Assembly (NCBI GenBank): GCA_030604905.1
Contig: JAUVVA010000032.1
Coordinates: 1 to 33,839 of the forward strand
Direction: 5' to 3'
Length of the DNA: 33,839 nucleotides
DNA from: Verrucomicrobiota bacterium
GTDB lineage: Bacteria > Verrucomicrobiota > Verrucomicrobiia > Opitutales > Opitutaceae
The translations under genes and the position numbers were made by a program. The notes beneath the pieces were generated by a model. The model searched no databases. It was not told the DNA's origin and worked only from the letters and a program-made list of their open reading frames with translations. Positions within the stretch are counted from its first letter, which is position 1, and every line of letters begins with the position of its first letter. Below are positions 16,201-23,659 of this stretch, in pieces.

Positions 16201-16568
16201 CGGGCCCAGCCGAGGGCGGTGTTTTTGGGCAGGCCGTTTTCGCCGTCCTGGGCGTAGGTCCAGAAGGCGATGGTGATGCCGTCGGGGAAGGAGCGGAGCA
16301 GGGGGACGGTGAGCGATTGGTTGGTGCCGTCGAGGGTGGCGACCTTGCGGCCGTCGATGGTCTGGAAGGTGGCGGAGCCGGTGACGCCGCGGGCGGCGGG
16401 CGAGGAGTCGGCGAGGCTGGCTTGATCGAAGGTGAGGTGGAGGATGGGGGCCGGCAGGGTGGTGGCGGCGGCGTCGGTGGCGGGCGCGGCGAGGGCGCAG
16501 AGGGCGACGGCGCAAAAAAGGGCCCGGAGCTTGGCGGCGGAAAAAAGGCGGGAGGGGCAGGGGCGCAT
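13212..16568 (-). CDS. large secreted protein with LamG and two SGNH esterase domains
   Basis: A 1118-residue exported protein. The ATG at 16566-16568 gives a signal peptide (about 1-33). A LamG-like domain follows (about 40-250: LHLTFDQASLAD, ITIAFWTYAQDG, KGHLDDYRIYDSALDAAQI), then an Ig-like linker (255-350). SGNH domain 1 has VVFFGGSITDGAG (Ser379), FAVNDLEQT (Asn447) and LPDHVHPSNLGH (Asp553, His556). An accessory beta region (about 590-730) precedes SGNH domain 2: ILPLGDSITYG (Ser747), LLHVGINDI (Asn860) and GHDRIHPNATGY (Asp964, His967). Both catalytic sets look intact. The last about 120 residues form a C-terminal module (GLPNLLAYALDLDPLSP ... RARPELTYEVLASSDL) shared with the protein at 26537-31267. 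Likely a polysaccharide de-esterifying enzyme (acetyl or similar), by analogy with SGNH carbohydrate esterases. An operator-like palindrome lies 45 bp upstream. Confidence 0.9.
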   Translation of the reverse strand: MRPCPSRLFSAAKLRALFCAVALCALAAPATDAAATTLPAPILHLTFDQASLADSSPAARGVTGSATFQTIDGRKVATLDGTNQSLTVPLLRSFPDGITIAFWTYAQDGENGLPKNTALGWARQAGSDGTVIAPGWNNTAKRLFRLGRAGTTNDELATPEVTNFLNTWVHWAIVKNPSAGLMAVYRDGQLFASASGRGIVPEFVQDSNTGGANGGYVIGNFWGTRYKGHLDDYRIYDSALDAAQIQTVYQVGAATAPTAFNVTINGTPAAGQTLTGTYQFVSPTGTEGASTFRWYRGATATGSFEPIPGATALTYTTTGADDGRFLVLGVTPVTLTGAVGAEALSAPFLVGTFIDRSLANTVRRLTHDKRLRVVFFGGSITDGAGQNNGLPWRTRTENWFTATYPEVDFTFTNASISGTSSEFGVFRTDRHVLSTEPDLVFVEFAVNDLEQTSDTRTRHTMEGIVRKIRAARPHCDIVFIYTTTRANAVNFYEQGQLPGRTVVHQQIATHYGIPAIDVAAALVAHKQATGYPYRIEFGQPGAFDPAANHYLPDHVHPSNLGHQVYGDAVRDALADYLSIPPPSSLTPHPMPTLLGGHDMTSARILDHTHPAVTYGAGWSVQALGIGAGGRTENFLTTSTASTASPIAVSFRGRELGVYYRRSTTGGQISWSVDAAPPATFPFWHETLASFTSFAMLSTNLGEGNHHATIAPQPHQGHEQLAIAGWLVLDEFAAQEARPLRILPLGDSITYGLYFGEPNGQTAFPYGYRGVLQNLLQQDLRFTGNFEFIGNQNSTNAASTFNPAFGLDQTLRYDGSHQGHPSFTTARTYGNSPGNLVDVLATGYTSATFHPDIVLLHVGINDIIGQGASAASLQADYRALLTKIYDLKPSVELYVSTIMCNHPNHPNYAQIPAFNTWLRDSEVPHWQAQGRFIRLVDMFEALKDRGYNSSTPSQNIHYGDANGHDRIHPNATGYAAMALAWYEALEHPAAVLEPAPTFTRWAAATYSHLAGGSAHPAASAVAPTPSGLPNLLAYALDLDPLSPTSTPPTQAALTPAFPHSLALTFFRARPELTYEVLASSDLASWSVIATNPGTVGQEVTVTDSLTTDSRRFLRLRVTH

Positions 16569-16612
16569 GGCGGAAATCTTGGGTGCGCGGCCGGACGGGC
16601 CGACGGGGCGGT

Positions 16613-16628
16613 CACGCAACCTTGCGTG
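16613..16628. promoter_or_regulatory. operator-like palindrome, site S2 (perfect)
   Basis: CACGCAACCTTGCGTG, two perfect 7-bp half-sites around CC, 45 bp upstream of the double-SGNH start codon. It is the most symmetric of the four copies. Regulation by one of the two LacI proteins is inferred. Confidence 0.65.
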
Positions 16629-16663
16629 AGGGCCGACCAACTTGGCCGGACGGAGGAGACGGG

Positions 16664-16807
16664 GCCGGGCGGGAGCCCGGCGGTCCCGGGGACGGAGGAG
16701 ACGAGGGCCGGGCGGGAGCCCGGCGGTCCCAGGGACGGAGGAGACGCGGGCCGGGCGGGAGCCCGGCGGTCCCAGGGGCAAGGAAACGGGAGCCGGGCGG
16801 TCCCGGG
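16664..16807. repeat. REP cluster III, tandem with a 43-bp period
   Basis: Three direct-orientation REPs begin at 16664, 16707 and 16750, exactly 43 bp apart, joined by a short linker (GACGGAGGAGACG). A fourth, truncated copy begins at 16792 and lacks 11 bp, just like the one at 3178. No inverted copies are present, unlike clusters I and II. It lies between the 5' end of the double-SGNH gene and the 3' end of the glycoside hydrolase gene. Confidence 0.9.
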
Positions 16808-16809
16808 GG

Positions 16810-19482
16810 CTACTTCAGCAGCGACTCCACCGGGGTGGCGGAGCGGACGTAGAGCAGGCGGTGGGTGATGTCGGGGCGCGCGGGGTTGCCGAGGAAATCG
16901 AGCGTGGTCGCGGCGGCGCCGAGGGCCGGCAAGCGCGGGCGCAGGTCCGTGCCGACGAGCACGGCGAGTTCCCGGCCCTGGTGGTCAGGGTCGGTGAACA
17001 CGAAGGCGACGGTGTCGGCGTCGAGCTGGGCGCGACGGAGAAACTTCGCGGGGTCGAGCAGCCAGGCCATCGCGGAATAGGCGGTGGCGGAGGGGTGGAT
17101 CTGGCGGGCGTGGGTGGCGAGCGCGCCCCAGTTGATCTGGCCGGGATTGGTGGGGCGGTAGAACTCGGGGCCGCCGTTGAGCGCGTAGGAGAACACCTTC
17201 TCCGTGCCGAGGGCGAACATCTGGGCGTGGTAGACGGGGAGCAGGACGGCGTTGTCGCGCACCTGGTCGAGCGGCGTGGCGTGGCCGAGCACGACGTGGT
17301 GGTGGAGGCCGGTGTCGATCTCGCGTTGCAGCCAGTTGCCTTCGGTGAGCCAGATGGGGAGCCTGGTGGCGGCGGGCGTGCGGGCGATGGGATCGAAGAC
17401 GCGGTTGCGCATCTCGCGCTGGCGTCCGCTTTCCGGGTCGATGATCTGGCGAAGTTCGCCGCCGAGGTAGGCGTGGAAGGTGAGGACGTTGCAGGTCTCG
17501 GCGGCGCCGAGGCGGAGGAGGCGGGCCATCCAGTTTTTCCCGCGTTCACCGATGGTGCCGTTGATGCCGAGCACGGGGAGATCGGGGCGGATGCCGCGGG
17601 CGGTTTCCCAGGCGACCTTGGACAGGGCGGCGAAGTCGGCGTCGGGGCGGTCGCCCGGATGCCATTGCCGGGTCGCGCCAAGCTCGGGGCGCCACTCGGT
17701 GAACCAAAACTCGCCCCAAGGCTCGTTCCAGATCTGCCAGGCGTCGATTTTCCTGCCGTAGTGGCGGAGGGAGGCGGCGACGTAGCGGGCGAACTCGGCG
17801 TTGTCGCGAGGGGCCCAGCCGTTGTCGAGCCAGCCGTTGCCGTGGGGGCGATGAGGGCGGGCCCAGCCGGGGGTGCCGAACCAGACGCCGACGAGGGAGA
17901 AATGCGCGTCGCGGTAGGCGTCGAGGTAGGCGTCGTGCCAGCGCCATTCGCCCTGGCGCGGCTCGACGGCGTGCCAGTAGGTGCCGATACCGTTGCCGCC
18001 GTGGAAGCGGTTCCAGTTGGTGCCGATGGCCTTTGCGGCGTGGAGGTGATCGGGCGCGGGGTGGAAATGGTTGCCGAAGCGGGATTCGGGCGCGAGGCGG
18101 CCCCAGTGGCGCGGTCGGCGGACGTGGTGGACGACGACCTCGGCGGGGAAGGCGAGGGCCTCGTCGCCGCGGAGCAGCTCGGCCTCGACGCGGTAGGAAC
18201 CGTAGGGGCGGCCGGGGCTGAGCGGCAGGGGCAGGCGCCCGCTCAGCGCGGCGGGGGAGTCGAGCGTGATCGCGGGAAGCTCGGAGGCGGCGCCGTAGAG
18301 GTCGGTGACGCGAAAGCGCAGGGAGGCTCCGGAGACCGGCCCGGTGACAAAGTATTCAAAAAATGGAGACGGATCGACGTCGGCCATGAACACGTTGCCG
18401 CGTTCGCGGCCGGCGGAGAGGGCGAGCGCGGCGGGGTGGGCGGGCGTGTAGGCGGGGGCGGAGGCGCCGGACGCGATCTGCACGGCCTCGATGACGGCGG
18501 GACCGGCGCCGCTCCATTGGAGGACGTGCCAGCGGCCGAGCATCTCCGGGGTGAAGGGGAACTCGACCCGGCGGGGCTCGGTGGACGCCTCGAAGCTCAT
18601 CCCGCCCAGTTCCTTGCCGTCGCAGAAGAGGGCGAGGCGACCGGGGGCGGAGGCGCGGATGTAGGCGCTGGCGTTGTGCACGCCGACGGGAGAGGGGATG
18701 CGAAACGGGGCGGAGCTGAGGCGCCAGGAGCGGCCTTCGACCACTTGGACCAGGAGCGGGTGGGTGGAGCGGGCGGTGGCGCGCGCGGTGGCGATGCGGC
18801 CGGTCTGGGGGTTGGGGCCGGCGAGCTCGGTGAAGTTCCAGCCCTCGGGCAGGCCGAGGGGAAACTCGGGCCAGGGGAAGGCGTTGCGGGTGGCGGCGGC
18901 GTCGGTGGCGAGGGCGGCGGCGAGCTGCTCGCGGGTGCGGCGAACGAGCGTCACCGCGTAGATGTCGAGCTCGCCCGGCTGGCGCATTTTCAGAAAGAGG
19001 GCCGGGGAGCTCGGCGGGTTGCCCAACTCGAAGTCGAAGGTGTGGGTGTGGCGGCCGGGCTGGAGCGTGACGGTCTGCTCCCACCAGGTCTGGTAGGGGG
19101 GCGTCTGTCCGCCGAGGGTGATTTGGAGCCGGGACGAGGTGGAGCTGCCGGCGGTGAGCGTGAGCCGGTAGATGGCGGGGGCGGCGGGGAGCTCGACGGG
19201 GTGTTTGAGCTGCACGTGGCCGCGACGGATGCCGTCGATGCGGGCGCGCAGCCATTCGAGGCCGCTGCCGAGGGGATCGGTCTCGAGGGAGTAGGCGACG
19301 GTGACATCGGCCCAGGCCGAGTCCTCGCGCAGCGCGGCGGGGACCTGGCCGGAGCGGCCGCCGGCGCCATCCAGCGTGACGGCGCCTTCGGAGCTGGCGC
19401 GGAAGTCGAGGAGGGTGTCGGCGCGGAGGCTGAGGGCGAGGCCGAGGAGACAGACCAGGGCGACCCAGAGGCGAGGACGCAT
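16810..19482 (-). CDS. secreted clan GH-A glycoside hydrolase
   Basis: An 890-residue exported enzyme. The signal peptide is MRPRLWVALVCLLGLALSLRA. Residues about 22-450 are beta-rich, with carbohydrate-binding-like segments (for example YRLTLTAGSSTSSRLQITL, WHVLQWSGAGPAVIEAVQI). A (beta/alpha)8 barrel follows: GTNWNRFHGGNGIGTYWHAVEPRQGEW, VGVWFGTPGWA, IDAWQIWNEPWGEFWF with Asn586-Glu587 as acid/base, and LPIWLTEGNW with Glu714 as the likely nucleophile. The Asn-Glu-Pro and late Glu layout is that of clan GH-A (GH5/GH39/GH10-like); the family cannot be fixed by eye. The C-terminal part (about 810-890) looks like a small beta domain. It is the last gene of a probable operon: the stop of the gene upstream lies only 6 bp before this start. 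Confidence 0.85.
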   Translation of the reverse strand: MRPRLWVALVCLLGLALSLRADTLLDFRASSEGAVTLDGAGGRSGQVPAALREDSAWADVTVAYSLETDPLGSGLEWLRARIDGIRRGHVQLKHPVELPAAPAIYRLTLTAGSSTSSRLQITLGGQTPPYQTWWEQTVTLQPGRHTHTFDFELGNPPSSPALFLKMRQPGELDIYAVTLVRRTREQLAAALATDAAATRNAFPWPEFPLGLPEGWNFTELAGPNPQTGRIATARATARSTHPLLVQVVEGRSWRLSSAPFRIPSPVGVHNASAYIRASAPGRLALFCDGKELGGMSFEASTEPRRVEFPFTPEMLGRWHVLQWSGAGPAVIEAVQIASGASAPAYTPAHPAALALSAGRERGNVFMADVDPSPFFEYFVTGPVSGASLRFRVTDLYGAASELPAITLDSPAALSGRLPLPLSPGRPYGSYRVEAELLRGDEALAFPAEVVVHHVRRPRHWGRLAPESRFGNHFHPAPDHLHAAKAIGTNWNRFHGGNGIGTYWHAVEPRQGEWRWHDAYLDAYRDAHFSLVGVWFGTPGWARPHRPHGNGWLDNGWAPRDNAEFARYVAASLRHYGRKIDAWQIWNEPWGEFWFTEWRPELGATRQWHPGDRPDADFAALSKVAWETARGIRPDLPVLGINGTIGERGKNWMARLLRLGAAETCNVLTFHAYLGGELRQIIDPESGRQREMRNRVFDPIARTPAATRLPIWLTEGNWLQREIDTGLHHHVVLGHATPLDQVRDNAVLLPVYHAQMFALGTEKVFSYALNGGPEFYRPTNPGQINWGALATHARQIHPSATAYSAMAWLLDPAKFLRRAQLDADTVAFVFTDPDHQGRELAVLVGTDLRPRLPALGAAATTLDFLGNPARPDITHRLLYVRSATPVESLLK

Positions 19483-19488
19483 GGGGGC

Positions 19489-20139
19489 TTATCGTTGCGG
19501 CGTGATGACGAGTCGCGGCATCTTGTCGCCGGAGGCTTCGAAGATGACGTGGCGGCCGCGGTTCATGTCGACGAGGTCGTCGAAGGGGCCGTAGACGGCG
19601 AAGAAGACGACGGGGCGCAGGGGGCTGGTGCGGCGGGCGCCGGCGATGGCGGCGGTGGCGTCGAAGGCGTGCGGGCCAAGGTCGGGATCGGCGTCGAGTT
19701 CGCCGAGGAGGGTGAAGGCGTTGCCGTTGTTCCAGGCGCCGAACCAGGAGAAGGAGTCGTCGCTGTCGGGCGCGCCGCTGTCGAGCAGGGCGACCTTGAG
19801 CGGGGAGGGGGAGCCTCCCATGGCGGAGGAGCGCACGTGGACGACGAGTTCGGCGCGGGCGCCGGCCTCGAGGGCGGCGCGGGCCTGGTCGGTCATGCGG
19901 AAGCCGAGGAGAAGGGCGAGGCCGGTGCCGCTGCGTTCGGTGGGGCCGACGCGCATCTCGCGTTGAGGGAAGCGCAGGTCGACCAGTTTCATCGAGCCGG
20001 TGCCGCCTCCGGGCTCGCGCGTGAAGTGGATGCGGCCGGCGAGGCGGGAGTCCTCGGGCGGGGTGAGGATGATCGGGCTGGCGGAGAGCGCGGCGGGGAG
20101 GAGCGCGAGCAGGAGCGGAAGCAGGCGACGGAGTTTCAT
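19489..20139 (-). CDS. small secreted protein of unknown function
   Basis: A 216-residue protein with a clear signal peptide (MKLRRLLPLLLALLPAALS). The mature part has alternating hydrophobic and polar stretches (GLALLLGFRMTDQARAALEAGARAELVVHVRSS, FSWFGAWNNGNAFTLLGEL, PVVFFAVYGPFDDLVDMNRGRHVIFEA, PRLVITPQ). This suggests a beta-sandwich of the kind found in carbohydrate-binding or DNRLRE-like domains. I do not recognise the family. It lies 6 bp upstream of the secreted glycoside hydrolase gene and 84 bp downstream of the pseudopilin gene, so it is probably co-transcribed and may help the hydrolase bind its substrate or the cell surface (inference). Confidence 0.8.
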   Translation of the reverse strand: MKLRRLLPLLLALLPAALSASPIILTPPEDSRLAGRIHFTREPGGGTGSMKLVDLRFPQREMRVGPTERSGTGLALLLGFRMTDQARAALEAGARAELVVHVRSSAMGGSPSPLKVALLDSGAPDSDDSFSWFGAWNNGNAFTLLGELDADPDLGPHAFDATAAIAGARRTSPLRPVVFFAVYGPFDDLVDMNRGRHVIFEASGDKMPRLVITPQR

Positions 20140-20223
20140 AGGGATCGGAAGGCGGCCGGAGGGGGAGCGGGGAAGGGGCGTTGCGCGGAGAGGCGACGCC
20201 GCGCGGGGCGGCGCGGGCCGGGC

Positions 20224-20925
20224 TCAGCGACCATACCAGAAGGTGGCGGAGGCGGCGCTGCCGTCCTGGGCGACGGGGATGTCGGCGTGCGCGACGAGCC
20301 GGGTGTGGCCGTCGGCAAAGAGGACGACGTTGCGACCGTTGTGGCGGTTCTGCACCCAGGTGGTGTATTGCGGACGGAAGGCCGCGCCGGCGGACGCGTT
20401 GATCTGTTTGGAGTTGCTGTCCATGATCACGGCGGTGCGGGAGGGGGTGAGGATTTTCCCGGGCAGCTTGATCTCGGTGCTGTTGCCGAAGAGCGCGCCC
20501 GAGGCGCCGGGGAGGCCGTTGTTCATCGCGAAGCCGCGGTTGCCCTCGTCCTCGATGGGGGGCTGGCCGGGCCCGTCGGTGCCGCCGATGGGGCTGGCGT
20601 TGGGGCTGACGAAGATCGTGTCGGCGAGATCGTTCCAACCGGCGGCGGTGCGGCCGGTGAGGTAGGGGAAGAGGGCGTCCTTGCTCCAGAAGACGCCGTT
20701 GTTGTTGGTGGCGGGCCACTGGTTGCGGTTGTCTTGCGCGTAGAGGGTGAAGAGCGAGCCGATCTGGCGGGCGTTGCTCACGGTGGTGGAGGTGCGCGCG
20801 GACTGGCGGACCTTGCCGACGACGGGGATGATGATCGCGGCGAGGATGCCGATGATGGCGATCACGGTCAGCAGCTCGATGAGGGTGAAGCCGCGGCGAG
20901 GAATGTGGAGGGAACGTGGGGGCAT
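20224..20925 (-). CDS. type II pseudopilin-like protein with H-X9-DG motif
   Basis: A 233-residue protein with a prepilin leader: RRGFTLIELLTVIAIIGILAA, where prepilin peptidase would cut between Gly12 and Phe13 and Glu17 is the conserved Glu+5. The mature protein has a globular C-terminal region ending with RHNGRNVVLFADGH: His195, nine residues, Asp205-Gly206, the H-X9-DG motif. Such proteins are abundant in Planctomycetota, Verrucomicrobiota and Lentisphaerota and are linked to type II secretion-like pseudopili. The ATG at 20923-20925 was chosen over a TTG at 20991, because the longer version would cover the operator-like site. It is first in a probable operon with a small secreted protein and a glycoside hydrolase, which suggests a role in export or surface assembly for polysaccharide breakdown (inference). 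Confidence 0.92.
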   Translation of the reverse strand: MPPRSLHIPRRGFTLIELLTVIAIIGILAAIIIPVVGKVRQSARTSTTVSNARQIGSLFTLYAQDNRNQWPATNNNGVFWSKDALFPYLTGRTAAGWNDLADTIFVSPNASPIGGTDGPGQPPIEDEGNRGFAMNNGLPGASGALFGNSTEIKLPGKILTPSRTAVIMDSNSKQINASAGAAFRPQYTTWVQNRHNGRNVVLFADGHTRLVAHADIPVAQDGSAASATFWYGR

Positions 20926-20984
20926 GGGCAAATGGGGGATGCGACCAGAGAACGCCGAAGGGTCGGCCGGCGCAAAAAAAGCTG

Positions 20985-21000
20985 CGCGCAACCTTGCGTG
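20985..21000. promoter_or_regulatory. operator-like palindrome, site S3 (between lacI 2 and the pseudopilin operon)
   Basis: CGCGCAACCTTGCGTG, one mismatch from a perfect 7+2+7 palindrome. It lies 29 bp before the lacI 2 start and 59 bp before the pseudopilin start in a 104-bp divergent gap, the classic place for an autoregulating LacI operator. This position is the reason to link the site family to LacI 2. Confidence 0.65.
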
Positions 21001-21029
21001 GAAGCAAAGCGTGACGCAGGACTTGAGCG

Positions 21030-22142
21030 ATGAAATTCACCGCGAACGGGAGGACGAAGAAACACGCAGCAAAGGCCCCGCGGGCGACGTTGGGGGACAT
21101 CGCGCGAGCGGCGGGGGTCTCGCGCGCCACGGTGTCGCGGGCGCTCAACGACAACCCGATGATCTCGGCGCCCGTGCGGGAGCGGATACAGAAGTTGGCG
21201 AAACGTCTCGGTTACCGGCCCGACCCGGAGGTGGCGCGGCTGCTGGGCTACCTGAAGCGGAGCCGGAAGGTGCGCATGGAGTCGGTGGTGGCGGTGCTCA
21301 ACGCCTACGATCCGCCGGAGCGGATGCGGGCGGAGGCCTACACGCAGCGTCTGCTGCACGGGGCGCGGAAGCGCGCGGAGGAGCTCGGCTACGTGCTCGA
21401 CGAGTTGCCGCTGCTCTCGGCGGGAATGACGCCTCGGCGCTTCGACCAGATCGTGCGGGCGCGCGGCATCAAGGGGCTGCTCGTGCCGCCGGAGCCCGAG
21501 CCCCTGTTTCGCGCGGGCATCGACTGGTCGGCGGTCGCGGCGGTGGCGACGACCACGACGGCGCAGCCGCTCGATCTGCACCGGGTCCTGCCGCACAATT
21601 TCTCCAACATGCGGCGCTTGATCGAGGCCGTGCTCGCGCGCGGCTACGAGCGGATCGGGCTGGTTTACTGGCCGGTCCTGGAGGAGCGCCAGATGAACGC
21701 GGCGACCTCGGTGCTGGGCTGGTATTCGCGGGTGGCGAAGCGTTGCGCACCGCTGCCGATGCTGGAGTGGAATTGGAAGCTGGGCGGGCCCAAGCTGGAC
21801 GACGTGTTGCGGGCCTGGCTGAAGAAGGCGCGGCCTGACCTCGTGCTCGGCTTTGGCGATTATCTGCGCCAGCGGTTGACGCAGGCCTGCGGCCTGCGCG
21901 TGCCGGAGGACGTCGGTTATCTGAGCTACGGCGAGACTACGCCCGGCGTGGACCACCTTGACCAGAACCCGGAGGCGGTGGGCGCGGCGGCCCTGGATTT
22001 GCTAAGCGCGCAGATCCACCGCGGGGAGGCGGGTGTGCCGACGACTCCCAAGACCACCCTCATCGAGGGGCGTCTGGTGGAGGGCTCGACGCTGCGACGG
22101 GCGGCACGGAGCGGGACGAGCGGGGGACGCGGGGACCGGTGA
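21030..22142 (+). CDS. LacI-family transcriptional regulator 2
   Basis: A 370-residue regulator with a short basic N-terminal extension and a clear LacI helix-turn-helix (ATLGDIARAAGVSRATVSRAL, then VRERIQKLAKRLGYRPDPEVARLL). The effector domain follows (VVAVLNAYDPP, RKRAEELGYVLDELPLL, VRARGIKGLLVPPEPEP, ARGYERIGLVYWP, DLVLGFGDYLRQRL, EDVGYLSYGETTPGVDHLDQNPEAVGAAALDLL). It has the same layout as LacI 1, so they are probably paralogues. A weak Shine-Dalgarno (AGGA) lies about 10 bp before the ATG, one of the few in the window. It is divergent from the pseudopilin operon with site S3 in between. It is convergent with sulfatase 2, with only 19 bp between stops. Likely autoregulated and controlling the secreted enzymes with the same site (inference). 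Confidence 0.93.
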   Translation: MKFTANGRTKKHAAKAPRATLGDIARAAGVSRATVSRALNDNPMISAPVRERIQKLAKRLGYRPDPEVARLLGYLKRSRKVRMESVVAVLNAYDPPERMRAEAYTQRLLHGARKRAEELGYVLDELPLLSAGMTPRRFDQIVRARGIKGLLVPPEPEPLFRAGIDWSAVAAVATTTTAQPLDLHRVLPHNFSNMRRLIEAVLARGYERIGLVYWPVLEERQMNAATSVLGWYSRVAKRCAPLPMLEWNWKLGGPKLDDVLRAWLKKARPDLVLGFGDYLRQRLTQACGLRVPEDVGYLSYGETTPGVDHLDQNPEAVGAAALDLLSAQIHRGEAGVPTTPKTTLIEGRLVEGSTLRRAARSGTSGGRGDR

Positions 22143-22161
22143 GCCCGGGGCGTGGCCGGCG

Positions 22162-23451
22162 CTAGGCGGGGACGAGGCGGGCGGGATAGGGCGTGGCGGC
22201 GGGGGCCTGCATCCAGACGGGGTCGCCCACGTCGCGCATCCAGGCGCCGAGCAGGAGGGAGAGCTCGGCGACGATGGCGGGCTGGGCCGCGGCGAGGTTT
22301 TGCATCTCGTGCGGGTCCGCGTGCAAGTCGTAGAGCTCGGCCGGCGGGCGCGGGAGGCGTGGACCCACGTCGCCGCGCAGCGAGACGGGGGCGGACTCGG
22401 CGTAGGGCTCGGCGGAGAAGTTGCGGATCAGTTTCCAGCGCCCGCGGCGGACGGAGCGAATGCCGCCGTTGTGGTAGATCGAAAAAACCGGGCGCGGCGA
22501 CTCGGGGAGGGTTTCGCCGCGCAGCAGTGGCGCGAAGCTGCGCCCGTCGAGATCCTCGGGGGTCTCGAGGCCGGCGCAGTCGAGCAGCGTGGGGAGTAGG
22601 TCCACGTTGGAGAGGGGCGTGGCGACGCGTCGACCGCCGCGGATGTGCTGCGAGGGCAGGCGGACGAGCCCGGCGATGCCGAGACCGCTTTCGTAGCAGG
22701 TCCACTTGTCGCGGGCGGCCTCGAGGCCGTGGTCGGTCGCGAAGAAGACCAGGGTGTTGTCTGCGAGTCCGGCGGCGTCGAGCGCTTCGAGGATTTTGCC
22801 GAGGCCGGTGTCGAGCGCGACCAGGGAGCCTTGGAGCTGGGCGAAGTGTTCCTCGGCCTCGGGCGAGGCTTTGATCCAAGGGGGGATGGTGACGCCGTCG
22901 GCCCGGGCGGCCTCGACGCCGCCGAACCAGAAGGGCGTGTGAGTCTCGTTGAAATTGATCTGGGCGAAGAATGGACGCCGGGCGTCCGCGGAGCGGCTTT
23001 GCAACCACGCCGCCACCTCGGCGCCGAGCTCGGGCGCGGGGCGGGCCATGCGGGGATAGACCGGCTCCTCATCGTCGCGGCTGCGGGCGAGAAACTCCTC
23101 AAAGCCCAACGCGCTCCAGTCTTCGCGGGGAGCGACGTGCTGGAAATGGAAGAGCGTGGTCGAGTAGCCGCCGGCGCGGAAGAGCTCGGCGGCGTGGCGC
23201 TCGGAGGGGTGCAGGCGGAAGCCGTGGTGGACAAGGCCGAGCAGTCCGTTGCGTTGCGGCCAGCGGCCGGTGATCATGGCGCCTCGGCTGGGCGAGCAGA
23301 TCGGGGAGGCGGCCGTGAACTGGTCGAGGACGACCCCTTCGCGCGCGAGGCGATCGAAGGCGGGGGTCCGGACCGTCCGCACGCCGTAGCATCCGAGGAA
23401 GCGACCGGTGTCGTGGGAGTTGATCAGGAGAATGTTCGGGCGGCGGGGCAC
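22162..23451 (-). CDS. type I sulfatase (S1 family, heparan-sulfatase-like subfamily)
   Basis: A 429-residue sulfatase. PNILLINSHDTGRFLGCYG (5-23) carries the first metal ligands (His13, Asp14). Cys52-Ser-Pro-Ser-Arg56 is the C-x-P-S-R signature with the Cys that becomes formylglycine. NFNETHTPF (167-175) with His171 and ATDHGLEAARDKW (Asp240, His241, Lys249) complete the active site. LDGRSFAPLLRG and ELYDLHADPHEMQNLA are typical C-terminal sulfatase segments. The start is the GTG at 23449-23451: an in-frame TAG lies four codons upstream (23461-23463), so no longer version is possible. There is no signal peptide. It resembles N-sulfoglucosamine sulfohydrolase-like S1 members, but the substrate is not proven. 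It has only moderate similarity to the sulfatase at 515-1867. An operator-like palindrome lies 45 bp upstream. Confidence 0.92.
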   Translation of the reverse strand: MPRRPNILLINSHDTGRFLGCYGVRTVRTPAFDRLAREGVVLDQFTAASPICSPSRGAMITGRWPQRNGLLGLVHHGFRLHPSERHAAELFRAGGYSTTLFHFQHVAPREDWSALGFEEFLARSRDDEEPVYPRMARPAPELGAEVAAWLQSRSADARRPFFAQINFNETHTPFWFGGVEAARADGVTIPPWIKASPEAEEHFAQLQGSLVALDTGLGKILEALDAAGLADNTLVFFATDHGLEAARDKWTCYESGLGIAGLVRLPSQHIRGGRRVATPLSNVDLLPTLLDCAGLETPEDLDGRSFAPLLRGETLPESPRPVFSIYHNGGIRSVRRGRWKLIRNFSAEPYAESAPVSLRGDVGPRLPRPPAELYDLHADPHEMQNLAAAQPAIVAELSLLLGAWMRDVGDPVWMQAPAATPYPARLVPA

Positions 23452-23495
23452 GCGGCAACCCTAGGTCGGTCGGGGCGGGGAAATAAGCGGGGCCT

Positions 23496-23511
23496 TATGC
23501 AACCTTGCGCG
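23496..23511. promoter_or_regulatory. operator-like palindrome, site S4
   Basis: TATGCAACCTTGCGCG, core GCAA-CC-TTGC, 45 bp upstream of the sulfatase 2 GTG, the same spacing as S2 to its gene. An overlapping weak inverted repeat ATAAG-N6-CTTAT lies at 23483-23498. The rest of the 208-bp gap (23452-23659) shows nothing clear. Confidence 0.6.
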
Positions 23512-23659
23512 TTTGTCGTTCTCCCGCGGTGGCGAAGCGCGGGGCGGCGCGGATGGCGGTGGGGCGGGGGATCGGGATGGCGAGTGGAGCAAGGGAGGGG
23601 ATACCGCAAGGAACGCGGAGGGTGGACGGAGGGGCGCGAGGGCACGCCCGATTCTTGGT

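Noticed and set aside
16642..21033. A plus-strand open frame of 1463 codons, and a similar one at 26867-31327
   Set aside because: They are antisense to well-supported minus-strand genes, with Gly/Val/Ala/Glu-rich low-complexity translations and no domain. Long shadow frames are expected at this GC content.
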